Assembly: GCF_001514215.1 (NCBI RefSeq)
Contig: NZ_KQ948852.1
Coordinates: forward strand, 253,254-317,253
Direction: 5' to 3'
DNA from: Streptomyces bungoensis
GTDB taxonomy: Bacteria > Actinomycetota > Actinomycetes > Streptomycetales > Streptomycetaceae
DNA length: 64,000 bases
In this document: positions 1-8,767 of the stretch, one piece after another
How positions within the stretch are numbered: the stretch's first letter is position 1
Layout of the letters: each line of letters begins with the position of its first letter
Position numbers and translations under genes: made by a program
The notes under the pieces: generated by a model
Told to the model about the DNA's origin: nothing
The model's input: the letters and a program-made list of their open reading frames with translations, nothing else
Databases searched by the model: none

Positions 1-88
1 GTGCCCCGCCACATGTGCGCCTGACCTGCGTCTTCCTACCGTGTGCCGACACGTACCCGTCCCCACCGCACACGAGGAAGTGGCGCAC

Positions 89-1465
89 ATGGCCTCCGCA
101 GCATCGGCTCCACCGACCCCCGCCAGCCTCCCCCGCATCGTCGCCGCCAGCCTCATCGGCACCACCATCGAGTGGTACGACTTCTTCCTGTACGGCTCCG
201 CCGCCGCCCTGGTGTTCAACAAGCTGTTCTTCCCGGACTCCGACCCCCTCGTCGGGACGCTGCTGTCGTTCCTGACCTACGCCGTCGGGTTCGCGGCGCG
301 ACCGCTCGGTGCGCTGGTGTTCGGGCACTACGGTGACCGGCTGGGGCGCAAGAAGCTGCTGGTGCTGAGTCTGCTGATGATGGGCGGGGCGACCTTCGCC
401 ATCGGCCTGCTGCCCACGCACGCGAGCGTCGGGGCCGCGGCGCCGGTGCTGCTGACCACGCTGCGCCTGATCCAGGGGTTCGCGCTCGGTGGCGAGTGGG
501 GCGGTGCCGTCCTGCTGGTGTCCGAGCACGGGGACGCCCGGCGCCGGGGGTTCTGGGCCGCGTGGCCGCAGACGGGGGCGCCGGCCGGGCAGTTGCTGGC
601 GACCGGTGTGCTGTCGCTGCTCACCGCGCTGCTCTCGGACGACGCCTTCGGCTCCTGGGGCTGGCGCATCCCGTTCCTGCTCTCCGGCGTCCTGGTGGTC
701 ATCGGACTGTGGATTCGTCTCTCCGTCGACGAATCGCCCGTCTTCAAGGAGGCGCTGGAGCGGGCGGAGGCCCGGCAGGCCGACGAACCGGAGAAGCTGC
801 CGATCGTCGCCGTGCTGCGGCACCACTGGCGGGACGTGCTCGTCGCGATGGGCGCCCGCATGGCCGAGAACATCAGTTACTACGTCATCACGGCCTTCAT
901 CCTCGTCTACGCCGTCGCGTCGGCCGGGGTGTCGAAGCAGACCGCGCTCAACGCCGTCCTCATCGGCTCCGCCGTGCACTTCGCGGTGATCCCGGCCTGG
1001 GGCGCGCTGTCCGACCGGATCGGGCGGCGGCCGGTGTACCTGTTCGGGGCCGCCGGGATCGGGCTGTGGATGTTCCCCTTCTTCTCGCTCGTCGACAAGG
1101 CCTCGTTCGGGTACCTGGTGACGGCCGTGACCGTCGGGCTCGTGCTGCACGGCGCCATGTACGCGCCCCAGGCGGCCTTCTTCGCGGAGATGTTCGCCAC
1201 CCGGATGCGGTACTCGGGCGCGTCCATCGGCGCCCAGTTCGCGTCGGTGGCGGCCGGCGCGCCCGCGCCGCTCATCGCCACCGCGCTGCTCGACGCGTAC
1301 GGCGACTCCACGCCGATCGCCCTGTACGTGATCGCGGCCGCCGTCCTGACGCTGATCGCCGTGGCGGTCGCCCGGGAGACACGGCACCGGGACCTGGCGG
1401 ACGTGACGGCCGGGGACGGCGCGCGGGACGCGGCGAGCCCGGCCGCCGAGGCCCGGACCGCCTGA
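89..1465 (+). CDS. MFS transporter, metabolite:H+ symporter (MHS) family
   Basis: A 458-residue, 12-segment membrane transporter of the MHS branch of the major facilitator superfamily, which imports small organic acids with protons. The N-terminus carries the family motif EWYDFFLYG (about residues 28-36), then the loop 2-3 motif GDRLGRK (82-88), and GGEWGG in segment 4. I chose the ATG at 89 because GAGGAAG lies 8 to 15 bases upstream; an ATG at 41 would add 16 non-conserved residues. It faces a PucR regulator and a 3-hydroxybutyrate dehydrogenase, so 3-hydroxybutyrate or a related short acid is the likely substrate. That substrate is inference from context. Confidence 0.9.
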   Translation: MASAASAPPTPASLPRIVAASLIGTTIEWYDFFLYGSAAALVFNKLFFPDSDPLVGTLLSFLTYAVGFAARPLGALVFGHYGDRLGRKKLLVLSLLMMGGATFAIGLLPTHASVGAAAPVLLTTLRLIQGFALGGEWGGAVLLVSEHGDARRRGFWAAWPQTGAPAGQLLATGVLSLLTALLSDDAFGSWGWRIPFLLSGVLVVIGLWIRLSVDESPVFKEALERAEARQADEPEKLPIVAVLRHHWRDVLVAMGARMAENISYYVITAFILVYAVASAGVSKQTALNAVLIGSAVHFAVIPAWGALSDRIGRRPVYLFGAAGIGLWMFPFFSLVDKASFGYLVTAVTVGLVLHGAMYAPQAAFFAEMFATRMRYSGASIGAQFASVAAGAPAPLIATALLDAYGDSTPIALYVIAAAVLTLIAVAVARETRHRDLADVTAGDGARDAASPAAEARTA

Positions 1466-1513
1466 TCCGCGGCACGCCAAGACGGCACCTGGCCGGCGCC
1501 CGTGCGGCGCCGG

Positions 1514-3472
1514 TCAGCACCGCTCCGGGGCCGCCAGCCGATGCAGGCGCAGGGCGAGCTGGATCTCCAGGGCGCGGGCCGGGGTCTGCCAGTCCTCGCC
1601 GAGGAGGCGGCCCACCCGTTCCAGCCGCTGGGCGACCGTGTTCACGTGCACGTGGAGCGCGTCCTTGGTGCGGGCGGGGCTCATCCCCGAGTCGAAGTAG
1701 GCGTCCAGCGTCTGCAGCAGCTCCGTGCCGCGGCGCCGGTCGTAGGTCACGACGGGGCCGATGGTGCGCTCGACGAATCCGCCGACGTCCCGTTCCCCGG
1801 CGAGGAGCAGGCCGAGGAAGCCGAAGTCCTCGGCCGCCGCGCCGTCCCCGTCACGACCCAGCAGGTGCAGTGCCTCCAGGCAGCGGCGGCCCTCGCGGTA
1901 GCCGGCGGCCACTCCGTCGGGGCAGGCGGCTAGATCGGTGACGGGCGCGGAGGCGCCGACGGTGACGGGCTGGTGGACGGCCGTGCCGAGGTGGCGGGCG
2001 GTGCGGCGAGCCACGTCCGTGGCCGTGTCGCCGGCGGTGAGCGGCAGCAGCAGCACGGTGCCGCCGTCGCGGGCCGCGGCCAGGCCCTGCCGGGTGGCGG
2101 CCAGGTGGGAGGCGGCGGACCACAGGCGCCGGCGGGCGGCGGCCTCCTCGTCGGCGTCGGCCGCCGGGCCGTGCAGGCGGGCGGCGAGGACGACGTGGGT
2201 GGCGTCCAGGTCGGCGTGCAGGCGGGCGGCGCGCTCGCGCAGCAGGCGCGGGTCCCGGTCCCGCGCGTCCAGCAGGTCGTCCAGCAGTTCGCCGCGCACC
2301 CGCTGTTCGGCCTCGGCCGCCGAGCGGCGGGCCAGCAGGAGCAGCGAGGTGACCATCGCCGCGCGCTCCAGGGTGCGCTGGTCGACCGGGTCGAAGCGGG
2401 GGTGACCGCGCAGCACCAGCGCGCCGAGGAGTTCACCGCCCGCGGCCACCGCTGCGATCCAGTCGTCCCCGTGCCGTACGGCGTGCCCTTCGGCGCGGGA
2501 CGCCTCCAGCGCCTCGGCCGGGGCCGCACCGGCCTCGGTGAACTCGACCGTGCCGTCCAGCACCTCGGAGACGGCCGCGGCCACGTCGTGCACCCCTCCG
2601 CCGCGCAGCACGAGTTCGGCGAGCCGGTCGTGCACCTCGGAGGCGCGCTCGATGACGGCGCTGCGGTCCCGGATGATCTCGTTGGCCCGCTCCAGCCCGG
2701 CCAGCGCCGAGCGGGTCTCGGCCAGCAGGTTGGCGGTGTCGATCGCCGTGGCGGCGAGGGCGGCGAAGGAGCCGAGCAGGGCGATCTGCTCGCGTTCGAA
2801 GACGCGGGCGCGCCGGTCCGCGGCGAAGAGGACGCCGATCACGTGCGGGCCGAGCATCAGCGGTACGCCGAGGATGGCGACCAGGCCCTCGTCGCGGACT
2901 CCGGCGTCGATGGCGTGGGTGTGCTGGAAGCGGGCGTCCTTGAAGTAGTCGTCGGTGACGTACGGCCGCGCGGTCTGGGCGACCAGTCCGCCGAGCCCCT
3001 CCCCCATGCCGAGGCGCAGCTGCTGGAAGCGGGCCGAGACGGAGCCCTCGGTTACCCGCATGTGGGTGTCGCCGCGTTCGGGGTCGTTGAGGCTGAGGTA
3101 GGCGATGTCCGTGCCGAGCAGTGAGCGGGCGCGCTGGACGATGGCCTGGAGGACGGCGTCCACGTCCCTCAGGCCCGCCAGGTCGTGGGCGGTCTCGAAG
3201 AGTGCCGACAGTTCCGCCTCGCGCCGCCGGCGCCCTTCCAGTTCCGCACGCACGCGCAGGGCGAGGAGCTTGGCGTTCTCCAGAGCGGCGATCCGCTCGG
3301 CGGGCTGCCCCTCGGCGCGGGCCCGCAGCACCGGCTGCTCGTACGCCTCGGCGGAGGCGTCGCGGGCCAGCAGTTCGAGGAACGGGGCCCCCGCACCGGC
3401 GTCGGGCGCGCCGGGGGCGCCCCCGCCGGCGGGGCGCTCGGCCGGCTGGAGGTGATCGCGAGACATGGTCAC
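1514..3472 (-). CDS. PucR family transcriptional regulator with GAF domain
   Basis: A 652-residue cytoplasmic regulator. Residues about 90-235 form a GAF sensor domain, a coiled region follows, and the last 60 residues hold the PucR-type helix-turn-helix (ARTKDALHVHVNTVAQRLER), which places it in the CdaR/PucR group that usually controls neighbouring catabolic genes. The start is a GTG at 3472, with an in-frame ATG two codons later as an alternative. It converges with the MHS transporter and lies just downstream of the dehydrogenase gene on the same strand, so it probably senses an intermediate of that pathway. The ligand cannot be read from the sequence. Confidence 0.88.
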   Translation of the reverse strand: MTMSRDHLQPAERPAGGGAPGAPDAGAGAPFLELLARDASAEAYEQPVLRARAEGQPAERIAALENAKLLALRVRAELEGRRRREAELSALFETAHDLAGLRDVDAVLQAIVQRARSLLGTDIAYLSLNDPERGDTHMRVTEGSVSARFQQLRLGMGEGLGGLVAQTARPYVTDDYFKDARFQHTHAIDAGVRDEGLVAILGVPLMLGPHVIGVLFAADRRARVFEREQIALLGSFAALAATAIDTANLLAETRSALAGLERANEIIRDRSAVIERASEVHDRLAELVLRGGGVHDVAAAVSEVLDGTVEFTEAGAAPAEALEASRAEGHAVRHGDDWIAAVAAGGELLGALVLRGHPRFDPVDQRTLERAAMVTSLLLLARRSAAEAEQRVRGELLDDLLDARDRDPRLLRERAARLHADLDATHVVLAARLHGPAADADEEAAARRRLWSAASHLAATRQGLAAARDGGTVLLLPLTAGDTATDVARRTARHLGTAVHQPVTVGASAPVTDLAACPDGVAAGYREGRRCLEALHLLGRDGDGAAAEDFGFLGLLLAGERDVGGFVERTIGPVVTYDRRRGTELLQTLDAYFDSGMSPARTKDALHVHVNTVAQRLERVGRLLGEDWQTPARALEIQLALRLHRLAAPERC

Positions 3473-3560
3473 AGGATTCCGTATCGGCCGCCCGGCCCGG
3501 CAGGCCTGTGGACAACTCCGGGGCCCGGCGCGGGCCCGCCCGGTGGGCCGCCGGGCCCGG

Positions 3561-4382
3561 TCAGTGCGCCGTCCATCCGCCGTCGAGCACCAGCGAGGTG
3601 CCGGTCACGAAGGACGCCTGGGGGCTGCACAGGTAGGCCACGGCCTCCGCGACCTCCTCCGGTTCGATGAGCCGCTTCAGGGCGCTGTCCTTGAGCAGGA
3701 TCTCGGACAGGACGCGCTCCTCGGGGATGCCGTGGGCCTGGGCCTGGTCGGCGATCTGCTTCTCGACCAGTGGGGTGCGCACATAGGCGGGGTTCACGCA
3801 GTTGGAGGTCACTCCGTGGGCGGCGCCCTCCAGTGCGGCCGTCTTGGAGAGGCCTTCGAGGCCGTGTTTGGCGGCCACGTAGGCAGCCTTGTAGGCCGAG
3901 GCGCGCAGCCCGTGGACGGAGGACACGTTGACGATGCGGCCCCAGCCCTGTGCGTACATGTGCGGGAGGGCGCCGCGGATCAGCCGGAACGGCGCCTCCA
4001 GCATCACGGTCAGCACGGTGTGGAAGACGTCGGGCGGGAACTCCTCGAGGGGCCGTACCAGCTGCAGTCCGGCGTTGTTGACCAGGACGTCGGTGCCGGC
4101 GGCGGCGCGCTCGGCGGCGTCCAGGTCGGTGAGGTCCAGGACCTGGGGGACGACTGCGCCCGCGAGGCCGCCGGCCCGCCGGGCCTCCTCCGCGAGTTCG
4201 GCCAGGCCCGCCGCGTCCCGGTCGACGGCTCTCACCTCGGCCCCGGCGGCGGCGAGCCGCAGGGCGCAGGCGCGGCCGATGCCGCTCGCGGCACCGGTGA
4301 CGAGGGCGGTGCGGCCGCCGAGGTCGAGGGAGGACGGCTGGGCGAGGGCGTGGGACCCGGGCAGGGGGGTGGACGAGGTCAT
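3561..4382 (-). CDS. bdhA: 3-hydroxybutyrate dehydrogenase (SDR family)
   Basis: A 273-residue short-chain dehydrogenase that interconverts 3-hydroxybutyrate and acetoacetate with NAD(H). It has the nucleotide motif TGAASGIG (29-36), NNAG, the Ser of NVSS, and the YxxxK pair in AYVAAKHG; the C-terminal GTSLVLDGGWTAH matches the 3-hydroxybutyrate dehydrogenase subgroup. It has about 15 more N-terminal residues than typical enzymes, so a later start is possible. An inverted repeat lies 26 to 48 bases upstream. With the transporter and PucR gene it makes a compact ketone-body use locus (inference). Confidence 0.85.
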   Translation of the reverse strand: MTSSTPLPGSHALAQPSSLDLGGRTALVTGAASGIGRACALRLAAAGAEVRAVDRDAAGLAELAEEARRAGGLAGAVVPQVLDLTDLDAAERAAAGTDVLVNNAGLQLVRPLEEFPPDVFHTVLTVMLEAPFRLIRGALPHMYAQGWGRIVNVSSVHGLRASAYKAAYVAAKHGLEGLSKTAALEGAAHGVTSNCVNPAYVRTPLVEKQIADQAQAHGIPEERVLSEILLKDSALKRLIEPEEVAEAVAYLCSPQASFVTGTSLVLDGGWTAH

Positions 4383-4407
4383 GGGCCGAGCCTAAGCAGA
4401 TCCCACC

Positions 4408-4430
4408 CACCACTACATGTGGTGATCACC
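4408..4430. promoter_or_regulatory. Inverted repeats upstream of bdhA (candidate operator)
   Basis: CACCAC and GTGGTG (4408-4413 and 4419-4424) form 6-bp arms around TACAT. The perfect palindrome GGTGATCACC overlaps at 4421-4430. Position just upstream of the dehydrogenase start suggests an operator, possibly for the adjacent PucR protein; there is no direct evidence for the binder. Confidence 0.4.
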
Positions 4431-4436
4431 CACACT

Positions 4437-4916
4437 TCAGCCAACACTCGTAGGGTCGAACCATGTGGGTGCCTCGGACATGGCCTGCTTGATCCGGAAC
4501 AGCCCGAAGTCGTTCAGGTCGGGCAGGGCGTCGACCGTGAACCAGCCCACCTCCAGCGACTCGTCGTCGTTGACCCGGGCCTCGCCGCCCACGGCCCGGC
4601 AGCGGAAGGTGATGTCCATGTACTGGCAGACGTCCCCGTTGGCGTAGGTGATCGGGTCCAGGGCCTGGACGAGGACGACCCGCTCGGCGACGCAGTGCAC
4701 CGCCGTCTCCTCGAAGACCTCCCGCACCGCGCACGCCGCGGGCTGCTCGCCCGGCTCCGGGATGCCGCCGATCACGGACCACCTGCGGGTGTCGGAGCGC
4801 CGGCCGAGGAGCACTCGGCCCTCGTCGTCGAAGACGATCGCGGTGACCCCGGGGAGCCAGAGCAGCTGCCGGCCGGCGGAGGCGCGGAGCGTGCGGATGA
4901 AGTCGGGAGTGGCCAT
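4437..4916 (-). CDS. NUDIX hydrolase
   Basis: A 159-residue Nudix enzyme that would cleave a nucleoside diphosphate linked to another group. The Nudix box runs from GGIPEPGE to REVFEETAV; the spacing G-x5-E-x7-REVxEE is intact, but the usual glycine near the end of the box is alanine (EETAV). The family binds Mg2+ through the box glutamates. It is monocistronic by appearance, 54 bases downstream of bdhA on the same strand. The substrate cannot be predicted. Confidence 0.88.
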   Translation of the reverse strand: MATPDFIRTLRASAGRQLLWLPGVTAIVFDDEGRVLLGRRSDTRRWSVIGGIPEPGEQPAACAVREVFEETAVHCVAERVVLVQALDPITYANGDVCQYMDITFRCRAVGGEARVNDDESLEVGWFTVDALPDLNDFGLFRIKQAMSEAPTWFDPTSVG

Positions 4917-4983
4917 GGACCGACCCTAACGGGCCGGTCCGGGGCCCGCGTACGCGTTCGAGGGGCGCACGCCGGGCGTACGG

Positions 4984-6588
4984 CTACGCGACGCCGGCCC
5001 GCCGGCCGCGCACTCCCGCCCCGATCGCCCAGCCGAGTCCGGCCGCGGCGACCACGAGCAGGGCCGCCTCCGGCAGGATGCCCATCCGGGTGGCGGGCGT
5101 CTCGGAGCTGCGCAGCGGGATCTTCTGGACGAGGTAGGCGGGCACGAACATACCGGTCTTCCGGGTGATCCTGCCGTCCGGCATGATCACCGCGCTGACG
5201 CCGCTGGTGACCGGCACGGTCACGGTCCGGCTGTGCTCGACGGCGCGCACGCGGGACATGGCGAGCTGCTGGTAGGTCATCTCGCTGCGGTCGAAGGTGG
5301 CGTTGTTGCTCGGTACGGAGATCATCTGCGCGCCGTGGGTGACGGTGTCGCGCACGGCCCAGTCGAAGGCGGCCTCGTAGCAGGTGGCGAGGCCGACCTT
5401 GGCGCCGTCGATGTCGAAGACGCCCGGTTCGGTGCCCCGGCTGAAGTCCTGGCGGACCATGCTGGTCCAGTTCTTGTTGACGGCGCCCACGAGCCCGCGC
5501 AGCGGGAGGTACTCGCCGAACGGCTGGACCTGCCGCTTGTCGTAGGTCTGCGTGGGGCCCTTGGCCGGGTCCCACAGGATCTGCTCGTTGAGCAGCCTGC
5601 CGCCCTTCTCGACGACCCCGCCGACCGAGATGGGCACCCCGACCGCCTTGGCGGCGCCGTTGATGACGGCGGCGGCGTCGGGGTTGGTGAAGGGGTCGAT
5701 GTCGGAGGAGTTCTCGGGCCACAGCACGTAGTCCGGCCTGGGCGCCTTGCCCGCCTTGATGTCGGCGGCGAGCTTGAGGGTCTCGCGGACGTGGTGGTCG
5801 AGCACGGCCCGCCGCTGGGCGCTGAACTCCAGCCCCGAGCGGGGCACGTTGCCCTGGATGACCGCGACGGTACGGGTGCCGGCCTCGGCCTTGTCGCTGA
5901 CCAGGGGCCGGGCGGCGACCGCTCCGGCCACGGGGACGGCGACGCTCAGCAGTGCGGCGGCCGCGGCCGCGCGCCGGACGGTGCGCCCGCGGCGCCGCTC
6001 GGCGATCAGCCGTCCCGCCTCGTACAGGCCGAAGCCGCACAGCACCACCGCGAAGCCGAGCACCGGGGTGCCGCCCACCGCGGCGAGCGGCAGGAAGACG
6101 CCGTCCGCCTGGCCGAAGGCGATCTTGCCCCAGGGGAAGCCGCGGAAGGGCACGCGCGCGCGTACGGCTTCTCCGGCGATCCAGACGGCGGCCGCCCACA
6201 GCGGCCAGGCCGGCAGTCTGGAGACGGCGGCTGTGCCGACGCCGACCAGGGCGACGAAGACGGCCTCGATGGCGACCAGCGCGAGCCAGGGGCCCGGCCC
6301 CACCTCCACACCGGTCCACACCAGCAGCGGGAGCAGGAAGCCGAGCCCGAAGAGATAGCCGAGGCCGAGGGCCGCCTTCCAGCCGCGGCCGCGCAGCACC
6401 CAGGCGAAGCCGGCGAAGGCGGGCAGGGCCAGCCACCACAGGGTGCGCGGCGGGAAGCTGACGTAGAGCAGCAGGCCGCAGAGCGCGGAGGCGGCGGCCG
6501 GGACCAGGCGCAGCAGCCGGTTGCCACGCGCCGTCGGCGCGGGCTGGAGCTGGCCGGACTGGTCCACGGAAGTTGCGGTGACGGTCAC
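4984..6588 (-). CDS. lnt: Apolipoprotein N-acyltransferase
   Basis: A 534-residue membrane enzyme that adds the third acyl chain to the N-terminal cysteine of lipoproteins. The N-terminal half holds about seven hydrophobic segments; the second half is a carbon-nitrogen hydrolase domain. The family triad is visible as Glu in WPENSS, Lys in YDKRQVQPFGEY and Cys in ATCYEAAF. I took the GTG at 6588 because the next upstream GTG at 6654 adds 22 residues of low-complexity, non-conserved sequence; no strong ribosome site marks either. Streptomycetes often carry two Lnt homologues. Confidence 0.88.
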   Translation of the reverse strand: MTVTATSVDQSGQLQPAPTARGNRLLRLVPAAASALCGLLLYVSFPPRTLWWLALPAFAGFAWVLRGRGWKAALGLGYLFGLGFLLPLLVWTGVEVGPGPWLALVAIEAVFVALVGVGTAAVSRLPAWPLWAAAVWIAGEAVRARVPFRGFPWGKIAFGQADGVFLPLAAVGGTPVLGFAVVLCGFGLYEAGRLIAERRRGRTVRRAAAAAALLSVAVPVAGAVAARPLVSDKAEAGTRTVAVIQGNVPRSGLEFSAQRRAVLDHHVRETLKLAADIKAGKAPRPDYVLWPENSSDIDPFTNPDAAAVINGAAKAVGVPISVGGVVEKGGRLLNEQILWDPAKGPTQTYDKRQVQPFGEYLPLRGLVGAVNKNWTSMVRQDFSRGTEPGVFDIDGAKVGLATCYEAAFDWAVRDTVTHGAQMISVPSNNATFDRSEMTYQQLAMSRVRAVEHSRTVTVPVTSGVSAVIMPDGRITRKTGMFVPAYLVQKIPLRSSETPATRMGILPEAALLVVAAAGLGWAIGAGVRGRRAGVA

Positions 6589-6806
6589 CCGGGGAGTGTA
6601 CGGCGGCCGGCCTCGCCGCTGACAGCGCGGACCGGAACGGTCCGGACAGGCCACCGGGCCGCCGCAACCACCACGTTTGCGCGCAACTCGTACCCAAAAC
6701 GGGCATCAGCCGTTACGGTGTGCCCCAGCCTCGGCGGTGCGGCCGGTGCCGGTGCGCGCGGCGGGGCCTGTCACAAGGTCGGGGGACCGGGGTGCGGGGG
6801 CGGTGG

Positions 6807-7886
6807 ATGGGGACGATCGGGACAGGATCCGTGGCCGGTACGGACGGCGCCCATGGTGCGGGCGGCGCGGCGGGAACGGGCAGGGGCGGCGAGCGGCGAA
6901 ACGTTTCTGACGGGGCGGGCATGATCCTGCTCGGCGGGTGCGCCGCCTGGTCGCTGATCACGGCGGCGGCCCATGACGGGCGGCCGGAGGGCGTGCTGCT
7001 GGCGGTGCTCGCCGTGGCCGCCGGCTGGGCCGCGGGCCGCGTCTCCGGGGCGCTGTTCCCCGTCGCCGCGCCGTGCGCGGGGGCCGTCGGCGCGGTCGGG
7101 CTGGCCGTGTTCTCGCCCGGCCTGTCCCCCGGTCCCCTGGCGGCCGGTCCGGCCGGGCACGCCGGTGCCACCGCCGCGCTGCTGGCGCTGGCCACGGGCG
7201 CGGCGTGCTGCGCCGCCTGGGCCGCGCGCGGGCCGGCGGCCCGGCTCGCTCTGCGGCTGCTCGCCGCCGGGATCGCGCTGACCGGAGCCGCCCTGGGCTC
7301 GGTCACGGGCTGCGCGGCCGGCACCGTCGTGCTGCTGTGCTCCCTCGCCGCCGGCGCGATGCCCCACCGGGGCCTCGGGATCGCGGGCCTGGCCCTGGCG
7401 GCGGCCGTGGTCGCGGGGACGGTCTGGGCGCTCGCCGCGGACGCCCTGCCCCACGGCCTGGGTGAGGCGCTCGCGGGCCGGTTGGGCCCGCACCGGGTCG
7501 AGCTGTGGCGGGAGGCCCTGCGGCTGTCCGGCCGGGACGGCGGACTCGGTGCCGGTCCCGGCCGGTTCGGCGAGCTGAGCGGAACGGCGGCAAAAGCGGT
7601 GCCGCCCGACGGCACCGCACACTCGGCGCCACTGCAGCAGGCGGCCGAAGAGGGCGTCGTCGGCGTGCTCCTGCTGGCCGCCGCGTACGGCTGGGCGCTG
7701 CACGCCCTGTGGCGCGGTCCGCGCGCCACCCCGCTGGTACTGACCGCGGGAGCGGCCCTGACCGCGCTGGCCGCGATCGCCTCGGCGGGCAACGCGCTGA
7801 GCTTCACCCCGGTGACGGCGGGCGCCGGCCTGCTGGCGGGCTGGGCGACGGCACGGCCCTGGGCGGGCGACGGTACGGAGGTGTAG
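6807..7886 (+). CDS. O-antigen ligase-like polytopic membrane protein
   Basis: A 359-residue protein with about nine hydrophobic segments. Near its C-terminus it has the Wzy_C-like pattern: RVELWREALRL, GAGPGRF, and then an HSAPLQQAAEEGVVG segment that resembles the HNxYLQxxxExGxxG motif of O-antigen ligases and polymerases. It may join or polymerise a lipid-linked glycan, but streptomycetes have no O-antigen, so the real substrate is unknown. It is divergent from lnt with about 220 bases between. ATG 6807 is used; an ATG at 6921 nearer the first membrane segment is possible. Confidence 0.7.
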   Translation: MGTIGTGSVAGTDGAHGAGGAAGTGRGGERRNVSDGAGMILLGGCAAWSLITAAAHDGRPEGVLLAVLAVAAGWAAGRVSGALFPVAAPCAGAVGAVGLAVFSPGLSPGPLAAGPAGHAGATAALLALATGAACCAAWAARGPAARLALRLLAAGIALTGAALGSVTGCAAGTVVLLCSLAAGAMPHRGLGIAGLALAAAVVAGTVWALAADALPHGLGEALAGRLGPHRVELWREALRLSGRDGGLGAGPGRFGELSGTAAKAVPPDGTAHSAPLQQAAEEGVVGVLLLAAAYGWALHALWRGPRATPLVLTAGAALTALAAIASAGNALSFTPVTAGAGLLAGWATARPWAGDGTEV

Positions 7887-8138
7887 GGAGTGTCGGCGGC
7901 CTCTGCCCCGGTGCTCACCGCCGGCTCGACCGGCGGGTCGCCGCCGCAGTGACGAGCGCGGCCGCTGCGGACGACACGAGGTGGAGTGTGCCGTCATGCG
8001 GGGCCGCGGGTTCGGCGGGAATCCGCGGGCCCTGGCGGTCGGTCCTCCCGGCTGCTCGACGGCCACGCCGTGGCACAGCGGGCCGGAGGCGGCGACGGCG
8101 GTCATCGCGCCACCGCGGACAGCGGCGGCGGGCCGGCC

Positions 8139-8684
8139 TCAGTGCGCCGGACCCGGCCTGACGCTCCGCAGCCGGGACCTGATCGCGCGGACCGCCGACT
8201 CCGCGTTGTCCACGGTGATGGTGAAGGTGTGGCCGTCCCACAGGCTCAGCACGATGCCCTCGCCCCGGCGGACGACGACCGCGGTGCCCTTCTCGGGGCG
8301 CCAGCGGTAGCCCCAGCCGCCCCAGTGGCGCGGGGTGACGTGCGCGGTGAAGTCGGCGCCGGCGACGTCGGTGAGCGGGATCCGGCGGCGGGGCAGGCCG
8401 ATGTGGCCGCAGCGGACCTCCAGGCACTCCCTGTCGAGCTTGAGGTCGACGTGCACGAAGGCGAGCGTGCCGAAGAGGACCAGCAGGCCGGCCGCGATGC
8501 AGCCCACCACGGACATCAGCAGCGGGGCGCCACCGGAGGTCCACGCCGAGTCCACGGCGAGCTTGATGCCGAGCGCCATGCAGGCCGCGCCCGCCAGGGC
8601 GAGCAGCCACTGCACCCGGTTGGTGGCGCGCCCGGTCCAGACGTCGGAGTGGGAGGCGTCCTCGGCGTGACGGTGGTCCCTCAT
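8139..8684 (-). CDS. Membrane protein with two N-terminal TM segments
   Basis: A 181-residue protein. Two adjacent hydrophobic segments (about residues 24-75) are followed by a 100-residue soluble beta-rich tail with LPRRRIPLTDVAGADF and a GGWGYRWRPEKG stretch, as in bacterial PH-like membrane proteins of Streptomyces. The ATG at 8684 gives a short charged N-terminus. No function is assigned. It converges with the O-antigen-ligase-like gene, with 252 unassigned bases between the two stops. Confidence 0.78.
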   Translation of the reverse strand: MRDHRHAEDASHSDVWTGRATNRVQWLLALAGAACMALGIKLAVDSAWTSGGAPLLMSVVGCIAAGLLVLFGTLAFVHVDLKLDRECLEVRCGHIGLPRRRIPLTDVAGADFTAHVTPRHWGGWGYRWRPEKGTAVVVRRGEGIVLSLWDGHTFTITVDNAESAVRAIRSRLRSVRPGPAH

Positions 8685-8767
8685 GCGTACGAGGTTACCC
8701 AGGTTTCGCCGCGCGGGTACCCGCGCGCGGAGCGTGACCGCCGCGGGAGAACCCGTGCGGGCGCAGG

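Noticed and set aside
1..88. Partial gene at the left edge
   Set aside because: The short frames from the edge carry no motif; I treat this as the upstream region of the transporter.
4772..6706. 644-residue frame antisense to parts of the lnt region
   Set aside because: Shadow of lnt and the Nudix gene, of Arg/Pro/Ala composition with no domain.
6589..6806. Upstream extension of lnt to the GTG at 6654
   Set aside because: The added 22 residues are not hydrophobic and not family-like; the nearer GTG fits better.
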